A stretch of 64,000 nt of DNA from Cephalopachus bancanus (GCA_027257055.1 JAPVLO010000133.1:3658001-3722000), one strand, 5' to 3'; counted from the first letter of the stretch, positions 35,405-46,984 are shown. Numbers and translations are program-made. Notes: a model not told the origin generated them from the letters alone.

Positions 35405-36850
35405 CTCCATAAATTAACATATAAAAATACTATCATTTTTGAGAGTTCAAGTCCTTTCTCTGCAAAAGGCGACAGGATTCTCAAAATGTAGCTTCAAAGG
35501 ACTTGGTGGGCAAAGAGCAAGGCCCCAGTCAAGAAAAGGAAATCTCCTACAGTCAGGCAACCAGGGCACTGCAGGGGAAGCAGGGGGCTCCTTGGGAAAC
35601 CAGGGTGCGGTGATGGTAGGCACCCAGGCTGTTTACAGACTGTTTCCTACCACCGGGGTGGTAGGAGTGGCCAGCTCTGGGGGGGGGCTTCTGGAAACCA
35701 GGCTCCAGCCAGCAAAGATGCACTGTTGGAGGACAACACTTCCCTGTGAACCGAGGAAAAGTTCCAAGGACAGACATGGTAACTCCCATCTCGACATGTT
35801 GATGGACAAGGTTTTTGCTTCTGGTTTTCCTGTTCCTGGATGTAAAGATGTTAAGGAACGACTTTAGGATTCAGAGAGTTCTTTTTTAAAGAAAAGAGTA
35901 AGAGAAACATTCACAGGAGCTCGATGAGATGAAGCAAAGCTTGTTCCATGAAATAGGGACCAGTAAGTCAGGGCATTCATGCACATCAAGAGGCTGTAGT
36001 AGGTGAGCTCATCCAAAGAGCACACTGGGATAAAATGAATAGAGACACAGAGTCTCTGAAAGTGCTGAATGAAGAGATGCCCTCTAAATAAGCAGAAAAC
36101 TCCCTTGGCACAGAAGCAGGAAGTCGGTGGGTGAAGAGGCACTGAAACCACCTTCATCAATCTGGGAGGCAGAAGACTGAGCTTTGATCTAAAGAGTCAC
36201 AGTTCAGAATGAGACCTGACACCTAGGAGGAAGAAACGCAGCCATTTCAAAACAGAGCTGCAACAGTTCAAAGGGATCGGTCTCCGGGAGAGAACCTGAA
36301 TACAGACACCTTCCAAGACGAAGCTTTTCAAGTCATTCTATGTGACATGCCCATTGAGTATTGAAGAGAGAAGTGACAACAGCTAAGAACACTGTGAGTC
36401 CCAACGGCAACCAGGAAAACTGTTGTTCCAAGAGACTGTGTTGAGGACACTGAAGGACAGCACAGAATTGCACTGGATGCATTTCATTGCAATGTCCAAA
36501 GACACCCCTCTTTCTCACCAAATGGAATCCTCTCTGTAGGAAACAGCATAGCTTCCACTTTGCCAGTAAAACTTAAGAGAAAGCAATTCTCCAATCACGG
36601 ACAAACACTGAGAGATTCCTCGCGATGACACAGACTTTCAGAATACAACTCTATGACAAAAGTCTACAGAAGGCAGTCGTGGGTGTTCCTAATTGAGTGA
36701 GGCAGCCTTTGGGAAAATGAAAACGACTGGATCAGCATAACCCAAACTGCCTTGATAGGAATTAATTCTGAAGAGACTCGTATGAGAGAGGAAGGTGTAC
36801 GATTTACACCAGTGGTTCTCCAAGAAATGTGTCTAATAAGCTAAAAGTGA
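35405..36850. other. Repeat-free, relatively GC-richer block
   Basis: About 1.4 kb with no recognised repeat and a base composition visibly richer in G and C than its flanks. It contains a 142-codon plus frame (35439-35867) and a 98-codon minus frame (35864-36160). Neither resembles a known protein to me. It could be an unannotated long non-coding exon or an unrecognised old element. Confidence 0.35.
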
Positions 36851-38284
36851 ACCTGGATTCAAAGTCTGCAGAAGTCTTCAGTGTGTGTCTGTGTGTTTAT
36901 GTGTGTATCTGCACTGTACCTTCAAAATTTCCTTTAAATTATGCTATCTTTCCTCCTAATCTGAACTCAAGATGGGCTATTTCCAGGTAAAATATCTGTC
37001 CTCGAGAATGGTATGGTATCAGTCACCCAGTGTCAACTTCTTTCTCTTTAACCTTGCAACAATATTCATTTAAGACATAAGCACTCTTTATGGACAAATC
37101 ATTGTCTATTAAACAGTAATTTATTTGGTGTGTTCCTGAAATTTTTTTACACCATTGGTTTTGTGAGACCCAAGTGTTCCACAGCTAAAATACTAAAATA
37201 ACACCCTGTTCACAATATATTTGTTAAGCACACTTAGGAATATAAGTAAGATGCTTTATAATCTTATATTTACTATATAAAACTACAATTCAAATGGAAT
37301 GAAAATGCTTTGTGGCATAGTAGTCTTTGGGTTTATATATTTCTTGTGCACTGTGGAAAATTACAAAGCATTTCAGTTCATGTATTTGGTGTTAAAAACA
37401 TTGTTTTATGAATAACAAACAAGGTCAGCTAGCATATCATTTTGCTTTAAAGACCACAAGATACATTATAAGGTGACAAATGCAAATTAATGAATATGAT
37501 AGGTAACTATTTCATTTTAAGGGAAGAATAGAAAATGAGAGCTCATGAAAGTCTTTAAGGCAAGTCATTGGTTTCAGCATGGTATGGTAAAGAATTTTAA
37601 TAATTTTCCTTGTGATCTTGAGTATTTATGATAAAACTTCAAATTACAGTAACTTTTATATACATTTCAGTATCATGTAGAATAACAAATCTTTCAAAGT
37701 TACTTGGATGAAAGCTGAATAAGGAGAAAGATTTCATTCTGAAAGTAAAAGTACCAAAATATAGCTTAATTAAATAGAAAAGGTAATTTCAAAAGTATAA
37801 ACTTCTTACATTTATGAACTTCTTAAGGGTTTATATCTAAAGGCCTTAATTAAAATTTTAAAAATCTGGCAACAATAAAGGTTAGCTACAATCCCAAGGC
37901 CCAGGAACCAGAGAATATGGGGGAACTAAGAGAAGATACCCATCCACAACAGTTTAATCTGTTCTAACGTGCCTGAAGTCATACCACAAGGGACTCAAAG
38001 CTCTGAAACTTCATAAGCTAATAGGAGTCTCCCGGGAGCAATATCTCAAAAGGAAGTTATGCATACAGCCCCATGGTGACTTTGATGACAGTAACAATAG
38101 TCAGAACTATCAATAGTTTTAAACAGGTGGGGAAGAGAATAACCCTATATAGCCATTGGAATTAAAGTATGCAATGCTAATTTTTAACTATTCATAACAA
38201 AAACATAAAACAGGAGATTTTACATTCCTTTGAAAATGCAAGGAATTAAAATTTCAAAATTATCTAAAAGAAACAGAAATTACA

Positions 38285-38306
38285 GAATCTCTCTAGAGAG
38301 AGATTC
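38285..38306. repeat. 9-bp inverted repeat, 4-base loop
   Basis: GAATCTCTC, TAGA, GAGAGATTC. The arms pair exactly. Confidence 0.85.
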
Positions 38307-38376
38307 ACTCATATTATGTATGATACAAGTCTATAATTCATTTTATAAATATGTGGGAAATCTGTCTTGGTGTATA

Positions 38377-38395
38377 CTATCTAGATTCTAGATAG
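38377..38395. repeat. 9-bp inverted repeat, 1-base centre
   Basis: CTATCTAGA, T, TCTAGATAG. The arms pair exactly. It lies about 70 bases after the previous palindrome. Confidence 0.85.
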
Positions 38396-38510
38396 CTCTG
38401 AGCTATTAGTGCACATGGAGGATGTCAGACACATAAAATACATAAGTATAAAAATGTATGTGTTGTTATAAGCATTTTTTTAAAAGTTCAGTGACAGAGT
38501 TGAAAATTGT

Positions 38511-38800
38511 GGCCGGCTCGGTGGCTCAGCTTGTAATCCCAGCACTTTGGGAGGCTGAAGTGAGTGGATTGCCTGAACCCACGGGTTCGAGACCCGCCTG
38601 GGCAACGTGGCGAGACCTCATCTCTACAATATATCAAAAAATAGCTGGGCATGGTAGCGCGAGCCTGTAGTTCCAGCTACTTGGAAGGCTCAGGCGGAAG
38701 GATCGCCAGAGAGCCCAGCAGGTCGAGGCTGTGGTGGCTGGGAGCGGTCACTGCACTCCAGTCTGGGCGTCACGGAGTGAGACTCCAACTCAAAAAAAAA
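38511..38800 (+). mobile_element. Lineage-specific (tarsier-type) Alu
   Basis: Head GGCCGGCTCGGTGGCTCAGC, AACGTGGCGAGACCTCATCT, CTACTTGGAAGGCTCAGGC and tail GAGACTCCAACTC then poly-A. AAAATTGT flanks both ends. CpG-rich text (CGAGACCCGCC, GTAGCGCGAGCC) suggests it is comparatively young. Confidence 0.95.
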
Positions 38801-39699
38801 AAAAATTGTAAGGTATCTTAGCAAACCATCTAATTCAATTAACATGACTAGCTAGTATTAAACACTGCTGGAATTAATCTGCACACAGTATAGGGCAACA
38901 CACTAGGTTGTATTATAATTATTATAGGTATTATAATATAAATATATTATAGGTATTATAATTACCACATATTGCTAATGTTTTCTGTGTATCATTCATT
39001 TCATGTCATCATACTAATTTCAAACATAAGCAGTATCTATTCTAGGGGATCACAATTATAATTTAGAAATATGAAATTTATATGGTTTGGCTTTGTTTTC
39101 CAGGATAGTCATTGTCATGGCCAGGTGAAAGATACTGTCACTACCAATAAATAAGATCAGTAAAGGAAATGCATCAGTGAGGCACCCAAAATGTCACCTT
39201 CCGAGTATACTTCTAGCCTATGTACACTTACAGAATTATACACCGAGACCAGTGATATCTTTCTGAGGTTTAACTTGGCATTCACTGGCTACCCCAGCAT
39301 TCTGGAGTTTCCTGCCAAATAAAGAACAAACATACCAACTCGGTATCCTGTGCTACTTGCTGCTATTTTAAAAAACAATGCCAGATTACAACACTCTTTG
39401 TCCACAAAAATGCCTGACATTTCTGGCCTAAGACCTTTTAGGCCTAATAAATAACTCCATTTCTTCCAACAGAGGTTTCTTTCACTGATGGTTTATTAAA
39501 TAAATAAGTAGCCCATCAGTTTACAGAATGTGTTATTTCACACAATTTACTATGAAAGAACTAGCAGGTGGTACTATTAAGAACCTTCAGTAGTAGAAAT
39601 TGTTTCATAGATGACCCACTTAATCTACCTTTGGAACACTGCCACTCTTTATAAGGTTTTTCCATATAACACATTCAAAAGTTTTAGAGCCCATCTATT

Positions 39700-39965
39700 C
39701 AGGGTGTTTATGAAATCCTTGTGCAACTTTAAACTTGACCTATCCCACTGAACTATACTTTATGGAACTGTGTTAAAACTGCTGTGTATTCATCCAGACC
39801 ACATTCTTTAAGAGAACTTCGAGCCAGGATCATGAATGCAATTTATGAAATCACTCGGCAGCAGCTGGAGAATGTTTTCAATGAGGTGGAAAATCAGACT
39901 GAATGTTGGATCACCAAAAAATGGTGGTTATGTTGAAGTCTATAAATTTAAACTGCAATGTTAAA
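39700..39965 (+). pseudogene. Decayed DDE (Tc1/mariner-like, IS630-related) transposase C-terminus
   Basis: One frame from about 39747 reads PLNYTLWNCVKTAVYSSRPH, continues SLRELRARIMNAIYEI and TRQQLENVFNEVEN. A +1 shift then gives NGGYVEVYKF. This fits the C-terminal block of Tc/mariner-like transposases: PxDYxLWGxxKxxVY, then a helical LxELxxRIxxAIxxIxxxxLxNV, then C-x-GG-H/Y-xE. The catalytic acidic position is Asn here (PLNY). I saw no terminal repeats, and the upstream catalytic core is missing. Family assignment is by motif only. Confidence 0.6.
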
Positions 39966-40510
39966 GTCTTATGCACACTAGTTTAAGTCATTTTTAATTT
40001 TTTTTCGGTCTCAAATACAACAAAAATTAAGGTTTAAAGTTAACATGGAAATATTAAAAACACCCCACATGGCTATGATGCTATATATGTATCTATTAGA
40101 AACTTTGTTATTTCCCCCCCCCCCCCCCCCGTGTTAGAAAACGAATAGTAACTCATTAGAAAATGTTTCCCTTTTCACTCTACTGTTCTGCCTACTTCTT
40201 TCTCTTCACAGACTTTAGTCATTCCAACAGTTAACGACAATGAGTAAATTTCAGGAAAAAAAACACTCCACTGGAATTTCAAGGGAAAATCAATGTTTTT
40301 ATGTTTACAAAGTCAAACATATCAGTAGACTAATACTGAGCCAACACATATTTTCTTTAAAAGAACACTAATTACTCATTGCATTTGCTTACTGAATAAT
40401 AAAAACATTTTGGTGAATCTCAGTGGCTACAGCAAGTAATCCAAGTATTAAGTAGAAGCAGTAAAATGGTAGAAGCTGTAAAATATCTAAAATTGACAAT
40501 GTGAAACAAA
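39966..40510. other. Unassigned AT-rich DNA with a poly-C run
   Basis: Includes 17 consecutive C at 40114-40130. No other recognisable element. Confidence 0.6.
40114..40130. repeat. (C)17 homopolymer
   Basis: Seventeen cytosines in a row in an AT-rich context. Confidence 0.95.
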
Positions 40511-40514
40511 GTAC

Positions 40515-40690
40515 TAACTGCTGATATTTATTTACTGCAGGTATTTCTCACAGTCCTGTGAGGCTAGACCCTCTTACTATCTCCAGTCTTGCAATGCTCA
40601 GCACCTTGGCAGGGAAAGCAGGAGATAAACTTCAAATCCAGTTTGTGTCCACTGTCCAAGCCCTTAACTACTACACTTCTCCTGATCATG
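40515..40690 (-). mobile_element. MIR fragment, antisense (probable)
   Basis: CTCACAGTCCTGTGAGGCTA, TTCAAATCCAGTTTGTGTCC and AAGCCCTTAACTACTACACT correspond to the inverted MIR (CCTATGAGGTA..., GAACCCAGGTCTG..., CTTAACCACTA). Confidence 0.6.
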
Positions 40691-40699
40691 ATGCTGTTA

Positions 40700-41428
40700 C
40701 ACTTAAGGCTTCTTTGTACATTTTAATGGACCATTATAAACATTCTGGGTCACTAACCAAACAGCTTATTTTAAGTCCTCTCTAACATTACACTCCATAG
40801 AAGAGATTTATATTCTTTCAAGAAACTTTTTCTGAAAACTCTTTTATTGGGGCAGCTTATAACTGCCTCAATTGATGTAGACAATTGAGCAGAATTTTGG
40901 GGGTTAATTACTATGAGCAAGTTAACTTAAATGCCCATGAGTCTTTGACATAATTCTCCAGAATACAAAATGACCCAGTCCTCCCGATTCCATCTACGAT
41001 ACCTCTAGAAGCTGTTTTTTCATCTTTCATGACCTCTGCCAGTACACTAGTCCAAGACTTCATCATTTCTTGCTTAGTCCCTGATCATGGTTCCCAAATG
41101 TCCCTCATGTCTCTAATTTGTTCCATCACAGACCATGCCCTATACAGCTACCATGGTTGTCCTTAAAACACATATTTTATTCCTTCCACCCAGGAAAAAA
41201 GAACTTTCAACATATTTAAAAATCAAAGTTCAACAATCGTAGCATAATATGCAAAGCCCCGCTACCACCTCAACGGCTGCCCCGACCCAATCCTACCCAT
41301 CTTTCAGGTATCACATCTCAGTTTTTCATCAAAGATTACTTGCTTTGAAATTCATCATCCTTCTGCTTAATATTGTTTTAATATTGCTTAGATTTAGACT
41401 TGGGCTTTTTCCCAGGTTGCTTGTTTGT
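40700..41428. other. Unassigned DNA, possibly old L2
   Basis: 40960-41400 has CT-rich, L2-like text (TTTCAGGTATCACATCTCAG), but not enough to assign it. Confidence 0.35.
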
Positions 41429-41486
41429 GTGTGTGTGCATGCGTGTGTGTGTGTGTGTGTGTGCGTGTGTGTGTGTGTGTGTGTGT
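41429..41486. repeat. (GT)n microsatellite at an Alu tail
   Basis: GT repeats with GCATGCGTG and GCGTG interruptions. It lies exactly where the inverted tail of the next, antisense Alu should be. Confidence 0.95.
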
Positions 41487-41762
41487 CTCGGAATCTCTGT
41501 CAATAGGCTGGAAGGCAATGGCATGATCACAGCTCACTGCAACCTTGACTGTTTGGGCTCAGGCGATCCTTCCACCTCAGCCTCCCAAGTAAGGGAGACT
41601 ATAGGAACACGCTACCACTCCCGGCTAACTTTTTTTTATTTTTGTAGAGACGAGCTCTCACTATATTGCTTAGGCTGATCTTAAATCCCTGGGCTCAAGC
41701 AATCCTCTATCTCAGCCTCCCAAAGTGCTAGGATTATAAGCATGAGCCACCACACTCGCTCA
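41487..41762 (-). mobile_element. AluJ-like SINE, antisense
   Basis: AGGCTGGAAGGCAATGGCAT, GCTCACTGCAACCTTGACTG, CTCCCAAGTAAGGGAGACTA and AGCATGAGCCACCACACTCG in inverted order. A second copy of the inverted head (GCGCCTGGCC) appears at about 41780-41790. Confidence 0.88.
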
Positions 41763-41784
41763 AGGTTGTTGGTGTTGTTGCGCC

Positions 41785-41833
41785 TGGCCAAGGTGGTGGT
41801 GGTTGTTGTTGTTGTTGCTATTATTATTATTTT
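41785..41833. repeat. (GTT)n/(ATT)n short tandem repeat
   Basis: GGTGGTGGTTGTTGTTGTTG followed by TTATTATTATTATT. Confidence 0.9.
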
Positions 41834-42112
41834 GAACCTACTCAGATCACTGGGCCCAGATCAGGAATGGAGAAGGTGAGACAGACTGATACCTGGTGCA
41901 CCTTGGAAGGGGTCAAATGTGAGGACGTAGGCAACTTTTTTCTCTAGAAAATGAATGCACTAGGCAAGTGTTAATGCAAATAAAGACAAGTGAAAAAGTA
42001 GAAAAAGAAAGGGAAGCTGGATGACACAAGATCACCTGGCTAAAATGAGAACTAGCAGAAAGTTCCAGAAGCAGCAAACATGTCTAGCAGCCTCTGTGGG
42101 CATATTAGCACA

Positions 42113-42290
42113 GTGCTTCTCAACCTTGGCAGCACATTAGAATCACCGGGTGAGTGGCTAAAAGTCTCTGCCAGGTGTTCTCTGGGTCAATAACATCATA
42201 ATCTCTAGGGGTGAAACCCAGGCATTAATATTTTTTAGAGCACCCCCAGGTGATTTCACTGTGCAGCCAAGGTCGAAATCTACCCAGTTA
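42113..42290 (+). mobile_element. MER20 (hAT-Charlie non-autonomous element)
   Basis: AGTGCTTCTCAACCTTGGCA, GCACATTAGAATCACCGGGT, TTAATATTTTTTAGAGCACC, CCCAGGTGATTTCACTGTGC and AGCCAAGGTCGAAATC follow MER20 nearly end to end. MER20 copies are known in placental mammals as contributors of decidual regulatory elements. Activity of this copy is untested. Confidence 0.88.
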
Positions 42291-42299
42291 AGACAAAAC

Positions 42300-43029
42300 T
42301 GATGAGAGGGGTCCACAGAAAAGAGCTGACAGCTCAGGTAACTGGAAAGCAAAGACACAGTTGAGTGCCCACAGCGCAGTTATGATTTTCTCCAGGAATG
42401 CTTAGCAGCCTGAGAGTAAGGGCACATGAAAAATTAGGTTTATCCAGAGATGAAAGAGGCAGGGTTCAAAATAAGAAACCTGACCTCACAACACTGCAAC
42501 TACTGACCATAGGATCCAGGCTGGATAAGAAAGAAGGAAGTGATGGGAGACTGAGCAAACAGCATAAATCAGGTGAAGAGTAAGAATAGTGGCAGGAAAG
42601 AGGAATGACTTGACATCGGAGAGTACAATTATGGGTTTAAAATTTAAGTTTTTCAAGGTGGCACCCCTCTGAGTGATTACATAATATGGAGCAAGGACAC
42701 AGCAGAGAACCGTTGGAGTAAAAAAGGTGAAAGTCATTGACAAAGAAAGACTTTGGAGAACAAAGGGGTAGCTGAAGCAAGACCATGGCTTTAGAGATGC
42801 CCAGGGTAACTGTGGGACCCAGGAAAGAAAAGACACCAAGTCGAAGAGCCCATGGAGTCGGGGGCATGTCGAGGGCAGCAGTGGACACCGCTGGTGGGAC
42901 AATTTCAGAAGACGGCAGACTTATGGATGCAGTGGAGAGAAACGAACTGAAGTGGCAGAGGGGCTGCAAGGGCTGAACCCTCATCACAGAAGGCAAGTTC
43001 AAGCATGTAAGAGAATAAACAGCATCTGT
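42300..43029. other. Unassigned DNA
   Basis: About 730 bases without a recognised family. Overlapping minus frames (42486-43002) are in conflicting frames with no supporting features. Confidence 0.4.
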
Positions 43030-43622
43030 TTGAGACAGCTGGGTCCTCCCAACTCAATAAAGTTAAACATCTTTCAAACCCATATTTGTTCCGGTCATTC
43101 CCCCCTTCAGCTTAATGCTCATCACTGGGTTCCACCACTCATAGGATAAAGACGTCACCGGGGTCTACAAGGCCTAGCAAGACCAGGACCTGCCTAACGT
43201 CCAGCCTCATCACATTCCATGCTCCCTCTGGCTCTCGGCACATTATCCTAAGGGCCTCTTTCCAGCTCACCAAATGGGCCATGTTCCCTCTTACCAAAGG
43301 ACCATCACATACTGCTGTTCCACCAGTCTCCTCCAGTCAGCTCACTCAGGTTTCCATTTTAAGGTCAAGTATCACTTACTTAGGGAAGATTTCAGATTTC
43401 TTCAACTTTCCACATGTGGTCACCTCTCGTGTGACTTATCAACATAGCTTTACACTTATTTAGGTAATTGTATAATTAATGTCTGTCTCTCCAACTGGAC
43501 TGTCAGTTCCACAAGAACACAGACTGTATCTATCATAGTCACCATGTATTTCTCATGCCCAGCAAAGTGACTGATACATGGTAGTCACTCTAAATACTGC
43601 TGAATGGATGAATGAATGAATA
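43030..43622 (+). mobile_element. L2 3' end
   Basis: GTCTACAAGGCCTAGCAAGA, TCCAGCCTCATCACATTCCA, GTCAGTTCCACAAGAACACA, GACTGATACATGGTAGTCAC and GCTGAATGGATGAATGAATG follow the L2 consensus over almost 600 bases. The best preserved L2 here. Confidence 0.9.
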
Positions 43623-43679
43623 AGAACACAGTGAAAAGGCTATTGGAATCTTGATACTATTCATAAAGCAGTCTAAGAC

Positions 43680-43870
43680 ACCACTTCTTGAGTGCTTCCT
43701 GCATGACAGATATGGCCACTCATTTAATTCATGCATCAACATCTGAGATTGCGTTCATTATCTTAATTTTATAAATAAGGAAATGGATGCTTAAAAAGAT
43801 TAAATGACTTGTCTACTCTCCCCCATCTGAGAAGTACTAGAGCCAGGAATTTCCCAGGCAGAGATGCCCT
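43680..43870 (-). mobile_element. MIR SINE, antisense
   Basis: TTGAGTGCTTCCTGCATGAC, TTATAAATAAGGAAATGGAT, AAGATTAAATGACTTGTCTA and TAGAGCCAGGAATTTCCCAG match inverted MIR text. Confidence 0.82.
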
Positions 43871-44569
43871 ATCTTTATGGAGAGCTGGCTGTCAGGAATC
43901 CCCAAGTTAAGACCCAATAATCCCCCAAAAGCCACTCTAGATGTGCCAGTCTGACTAACTTCAAGCTGCTGCTCCTCACCAGGACATTTTACAACAGAAT
44001 GGAGGTCCCAAGAGTTGGAAACTGAGTCAGTAAAGGAAAATAAGTGTGGATGGGGAGCCTGGTAAAATCACAGAGAGAACAGGTAGCAAAGTCCTCACAG
44101 ATGGTCACAAAAGGTCAGGGAGAAGGAGGCAGCAGCACAAACGGTGATTTGCTGCCTCTGTAGAGATCTTCCCTGGGTGGAAGGGAGTTTTCACTCCAGT
44201 GGGAGAGCACGAAGGTAACTGGTTCCTGCTCAAGACAAATGGCCCTTCCATATTCTATGAGACAAAACTCTGACGTCACCACTTAGTACCTATTCAAACA
44301 CATGAGCTTCTTTTTAAGGAAGCACTGCCTCCAATGGCAAGAAACCCTGTGACTTGCAATTCTACAAGGTAGAATGGGTTTCATGCGATAATAATGCCAC
44401 GCAGGCTCCTTGACATTTAAAATAGAATTCAAACTTGACCACAACGGCAGATCCAAAGCACATGAGCCTCTCTACACACATGGACTATGTGAGAAAATAA
44501 GGTTTGCTGTTTTGTTTTGTTTTTAAATCTAGTTTTGTTCAAAAATCCAAATGAGAGAAGAGACATTCA
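43871..44569. other. Unassigned DNA
   Basis: No recognised repeat or exon. Confidence 0.45.
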
Positions 44570-44575
44570 CATGCC

Positions 44576-45026
44576 ATACTACTTTCCTAAGGCTGTCATA
44601 ACAAAGTGGCACAAACTTGGTAGCTTCAAACAACAGAAGTTTATTCTCTCACTTTTCTGGAGGCCAGAAGTCTGAAATCGAGGCTTCAGCAGAGCCGTGC
44701 TCTCTCTGAAGTCCCTAGGGGAAGATCCTTCCTGCCTCTTCTGAGCTTCCGGTGGCTACCGCAATACTTGGTGTCCTTTGGCTTGTCACAGCATGGTTGC
44801 AGTCTCTGCCTCTGCTGTCACATGGCCTTTTCCTCTGTGTATGTGTCTTTGTGTCCCAATTTCCCTCTTCTTATAAGGACACCAGTCATTGGACAAGGGA
44901 CCACTTTAATTAATCTGATCTCAACTTGATTACATCTGCAAATACTATTTGGAAATAAGGTCACCTTCACAGGAGATGAGGTCTTAAACATAACTTTTGG
45001 GGGGAACACAATTCAACCCATAGTAC
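44576..45026 (-). mobile_element. MLT1-type MaLR (ERVL-related) solitary LTR, antisense
   Basis: CTGTCATAACAAAGTGGCAC, AGCTTCAAACAACAGAAGTT, TTCTGGAGGCCAGAAGTCTG, TTCTTATAAGGACACCAGTC, TTTGGAAATAAGGTCACCTT and GGGGGGAACACAATTCAACC are the inverted MLT1 in order. It is a single LTR with no internal region seen, an old endogenous retrovirus-like relic with no coding capacity. Confidence 0.92.
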
Positions 45027-45404
45027 ATGGTAACTACCCACTCCTCCAGGTATTCTAAATGCTATTTTTCTATAAATTCAGAATTTCACGAGACAGAACA
45101 CCTGCATTCAATTTGCTTAGCATTCACTGAAGACTTCTAGACCTTCAGTAAAGTGATCCTCACTTTTACTAAAAGTTTAAATAAAAATATATGGGAAAAA
45201 TTAGCTTTTTCTACAAAATCCACTAAAGAAAACTCATGTTTTTTATTCAAAAAGTCTTTTTATAATTACCATGAATAAAGTTTATTTCTCCTGATGACAA
45301 TGAAAGTGTTTCTTCTGTTTGACAATTAGGAAGCTCAGAAGTCTACACTCCAGCACTATCCTAATACACAGTAGTCTATAATACTGTAAACCCATAGTAG
45401 TCGG
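45027..45404. other. Unassigned AT-rich DNA
   Basis: Nothing recognised. Confidence 0.45.
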
Positions 45405-45595
45405 GGTCAATGTTTTTCAAATTTGGAGGGGGGAGTGAATCGTTGGAGAGGGAACTGATTAAAAACACAGATGCCTGGGACCCACACCAAACCTATAAAA
45501 TCAGCAGTGATTGGGGATGGGGCCAGGCTTAGTCACTTCTGACAAGCATCCAAAGTCACTCTGCTGTACACCAAGTCTGAATGCCACCAAGCTCG
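45405..45595 (+). mobile_element. MER5-like (hAT-Charlie) fragment
   Basis: GTCAATGTTTTTCAAATTTG, ACACAGATGCCTGGGACCCA, CACCAAACCTATAAAATCAG and GATTGGGGATGGGGCCAGGC correspond to the MER5A landmarks (TGCTTCTCAAA..., GATTCCTGGGCCC..., AGACCTACTGAATCAG..., GGGTGGGGCC). Confidence 0.75.
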
Positions 45596-46960
45596 AGTCC
45601 ACACTCCATTTCCCCCTTTACCCTCACGGCATATCGTTTGCAAGTTTTATGCTGTGATGGTCTTGCACCCTTTGTTGCAAGATATATTATATTTGATGGC
45701 TATTTACAATGAAGATTAACAAACAATTTCTAAGTGTCCTACTTCTGAACTACTCATTTGAAATAATACTTGTGACTGTATTTTAGGTCCTATAGCACTT
45801 TTCTTTCCAAAGATGACATACATTCTCAGACAGTTGACTGCATTCATACTTACCAAGCCCACTGAGGTACAAAGCAAGAAGACACAATTATTCTCTTCAA
45901 AAATAAAGGCTCAAGTCCAAGTCAAACTGAGTATTTATTAAACACCTTTAATGTGCAAGACACTGTTAAATATCACTTCATCAGGACAGGTAATAGCAAG
46001 GGAGGTACATCTTTGAATATGGAAAGGTTAGTGCACCATTTAAACACTTCACAACACACTGATTTACATCTCCTGTTTGCATAAAATTAAAAAGTCTAGA
46101 CAGTTTAATTGTTTTAATTTACCAGTGTAAGTAGTTGTGAACATTGTGCATAAGAGCTCCAAATACCAGTACTTTCTTCTTTCCACATTATTTTTCTCAT
46201 CTTCACTTCACTTGTGAAAATGAATTAAAGACTCCCAAATTTAAGATGATACGGTACTGTTAAGTACTACAGTCACTAAGGTGGAAAAAATACCAGATTC
46301 CATGCCCTTCTATACTTGGAACTATCTGAAAAAACAGATAATCGGTTTGAAGTCTTTTGTGAACTCTCTTGAGAGACTCTACTGCTGACTGTGGTTAGAA
46401 TACATTCAAAAGTCTAATCAGATTGCATCACCACCATCACCTGCTCAGAGGCGAGCTGAAGAAACATGTGCTCATGAGGCTGAAGCTGGTTTATTGTACT
46501 ACACTCTCATGTTGGCTTGCCAGGGAGATTAGTCACCATTTTGCAGCTGGTTTCAAATTCAGTTGCTGCGATACAAGTGCAGATGCAAGGGCTTACCCTA
46601 ATTATATCGTCCCATTTAATCTTTCCATTTGCAGAATACTATAGACTGGATCAAATTCAAGACTCTGGATTGGTTTCAAACAGAAGAGACCTCAAAATCA
46701 CACATTTGTGATCCCTCCTTCGGCTTGCTGGTCATATTTCATTCACTGTATTTTTTTAGATCCTCTGCATCCACGCCAAAGATGTTTTTAGTTCTCTAAG
46801 ACTTCAGTGATTCTCATTAATTAACAAAAAGGCAGAAAAAACTGTTCTTAAAGTTTCTTTTAATAAAATAGAAATTATGTCATCTCCAAAAATAATTTTT
46901 AAATTTAAAAAAATTTTCCATTTTGCCCCTGCTTAGAATTAAACTTAGTAGCAAATCCTA
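45596..46960. other. Unassigned unique DNA
   Basis: No clear repeat. 45900-46000 may be a weak L2/MIR-age fragment. 46380-46720 is a mixed, non-repetitive block resembling conserved non-coding DNA. The short frames there are not supported. Confidence 0.4.
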
Positions 46961-46984
46961 AGGAAATTAATTGTAACCAGTGGC

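Larger units (their letters stand above)
36851..38505. other. Unassigned AT-rich DNA with two palindromes
   Basis: No repeat family recognised. Near-perfect palindromes lie at 38285-38306 and 38377-38395. Confidence 0.45.

Noticed and set aside
35439..35867. 142-codon open frame
   Set aside because: No recognisable protein features. Kept only as part of the unexplained block and not called as a gene.
42486..43002. Overlapping 138- and 121-codon minus-strand frames
   Set aside because: Two different frames of the same bases, no domain recognised and no splice signals consistent with either.
44576..45026. Possible endogenous retrovirus with genes
   Set aside because: Only a single MLT1-type LTR is visible. 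No gag, pol or env text flanks it.
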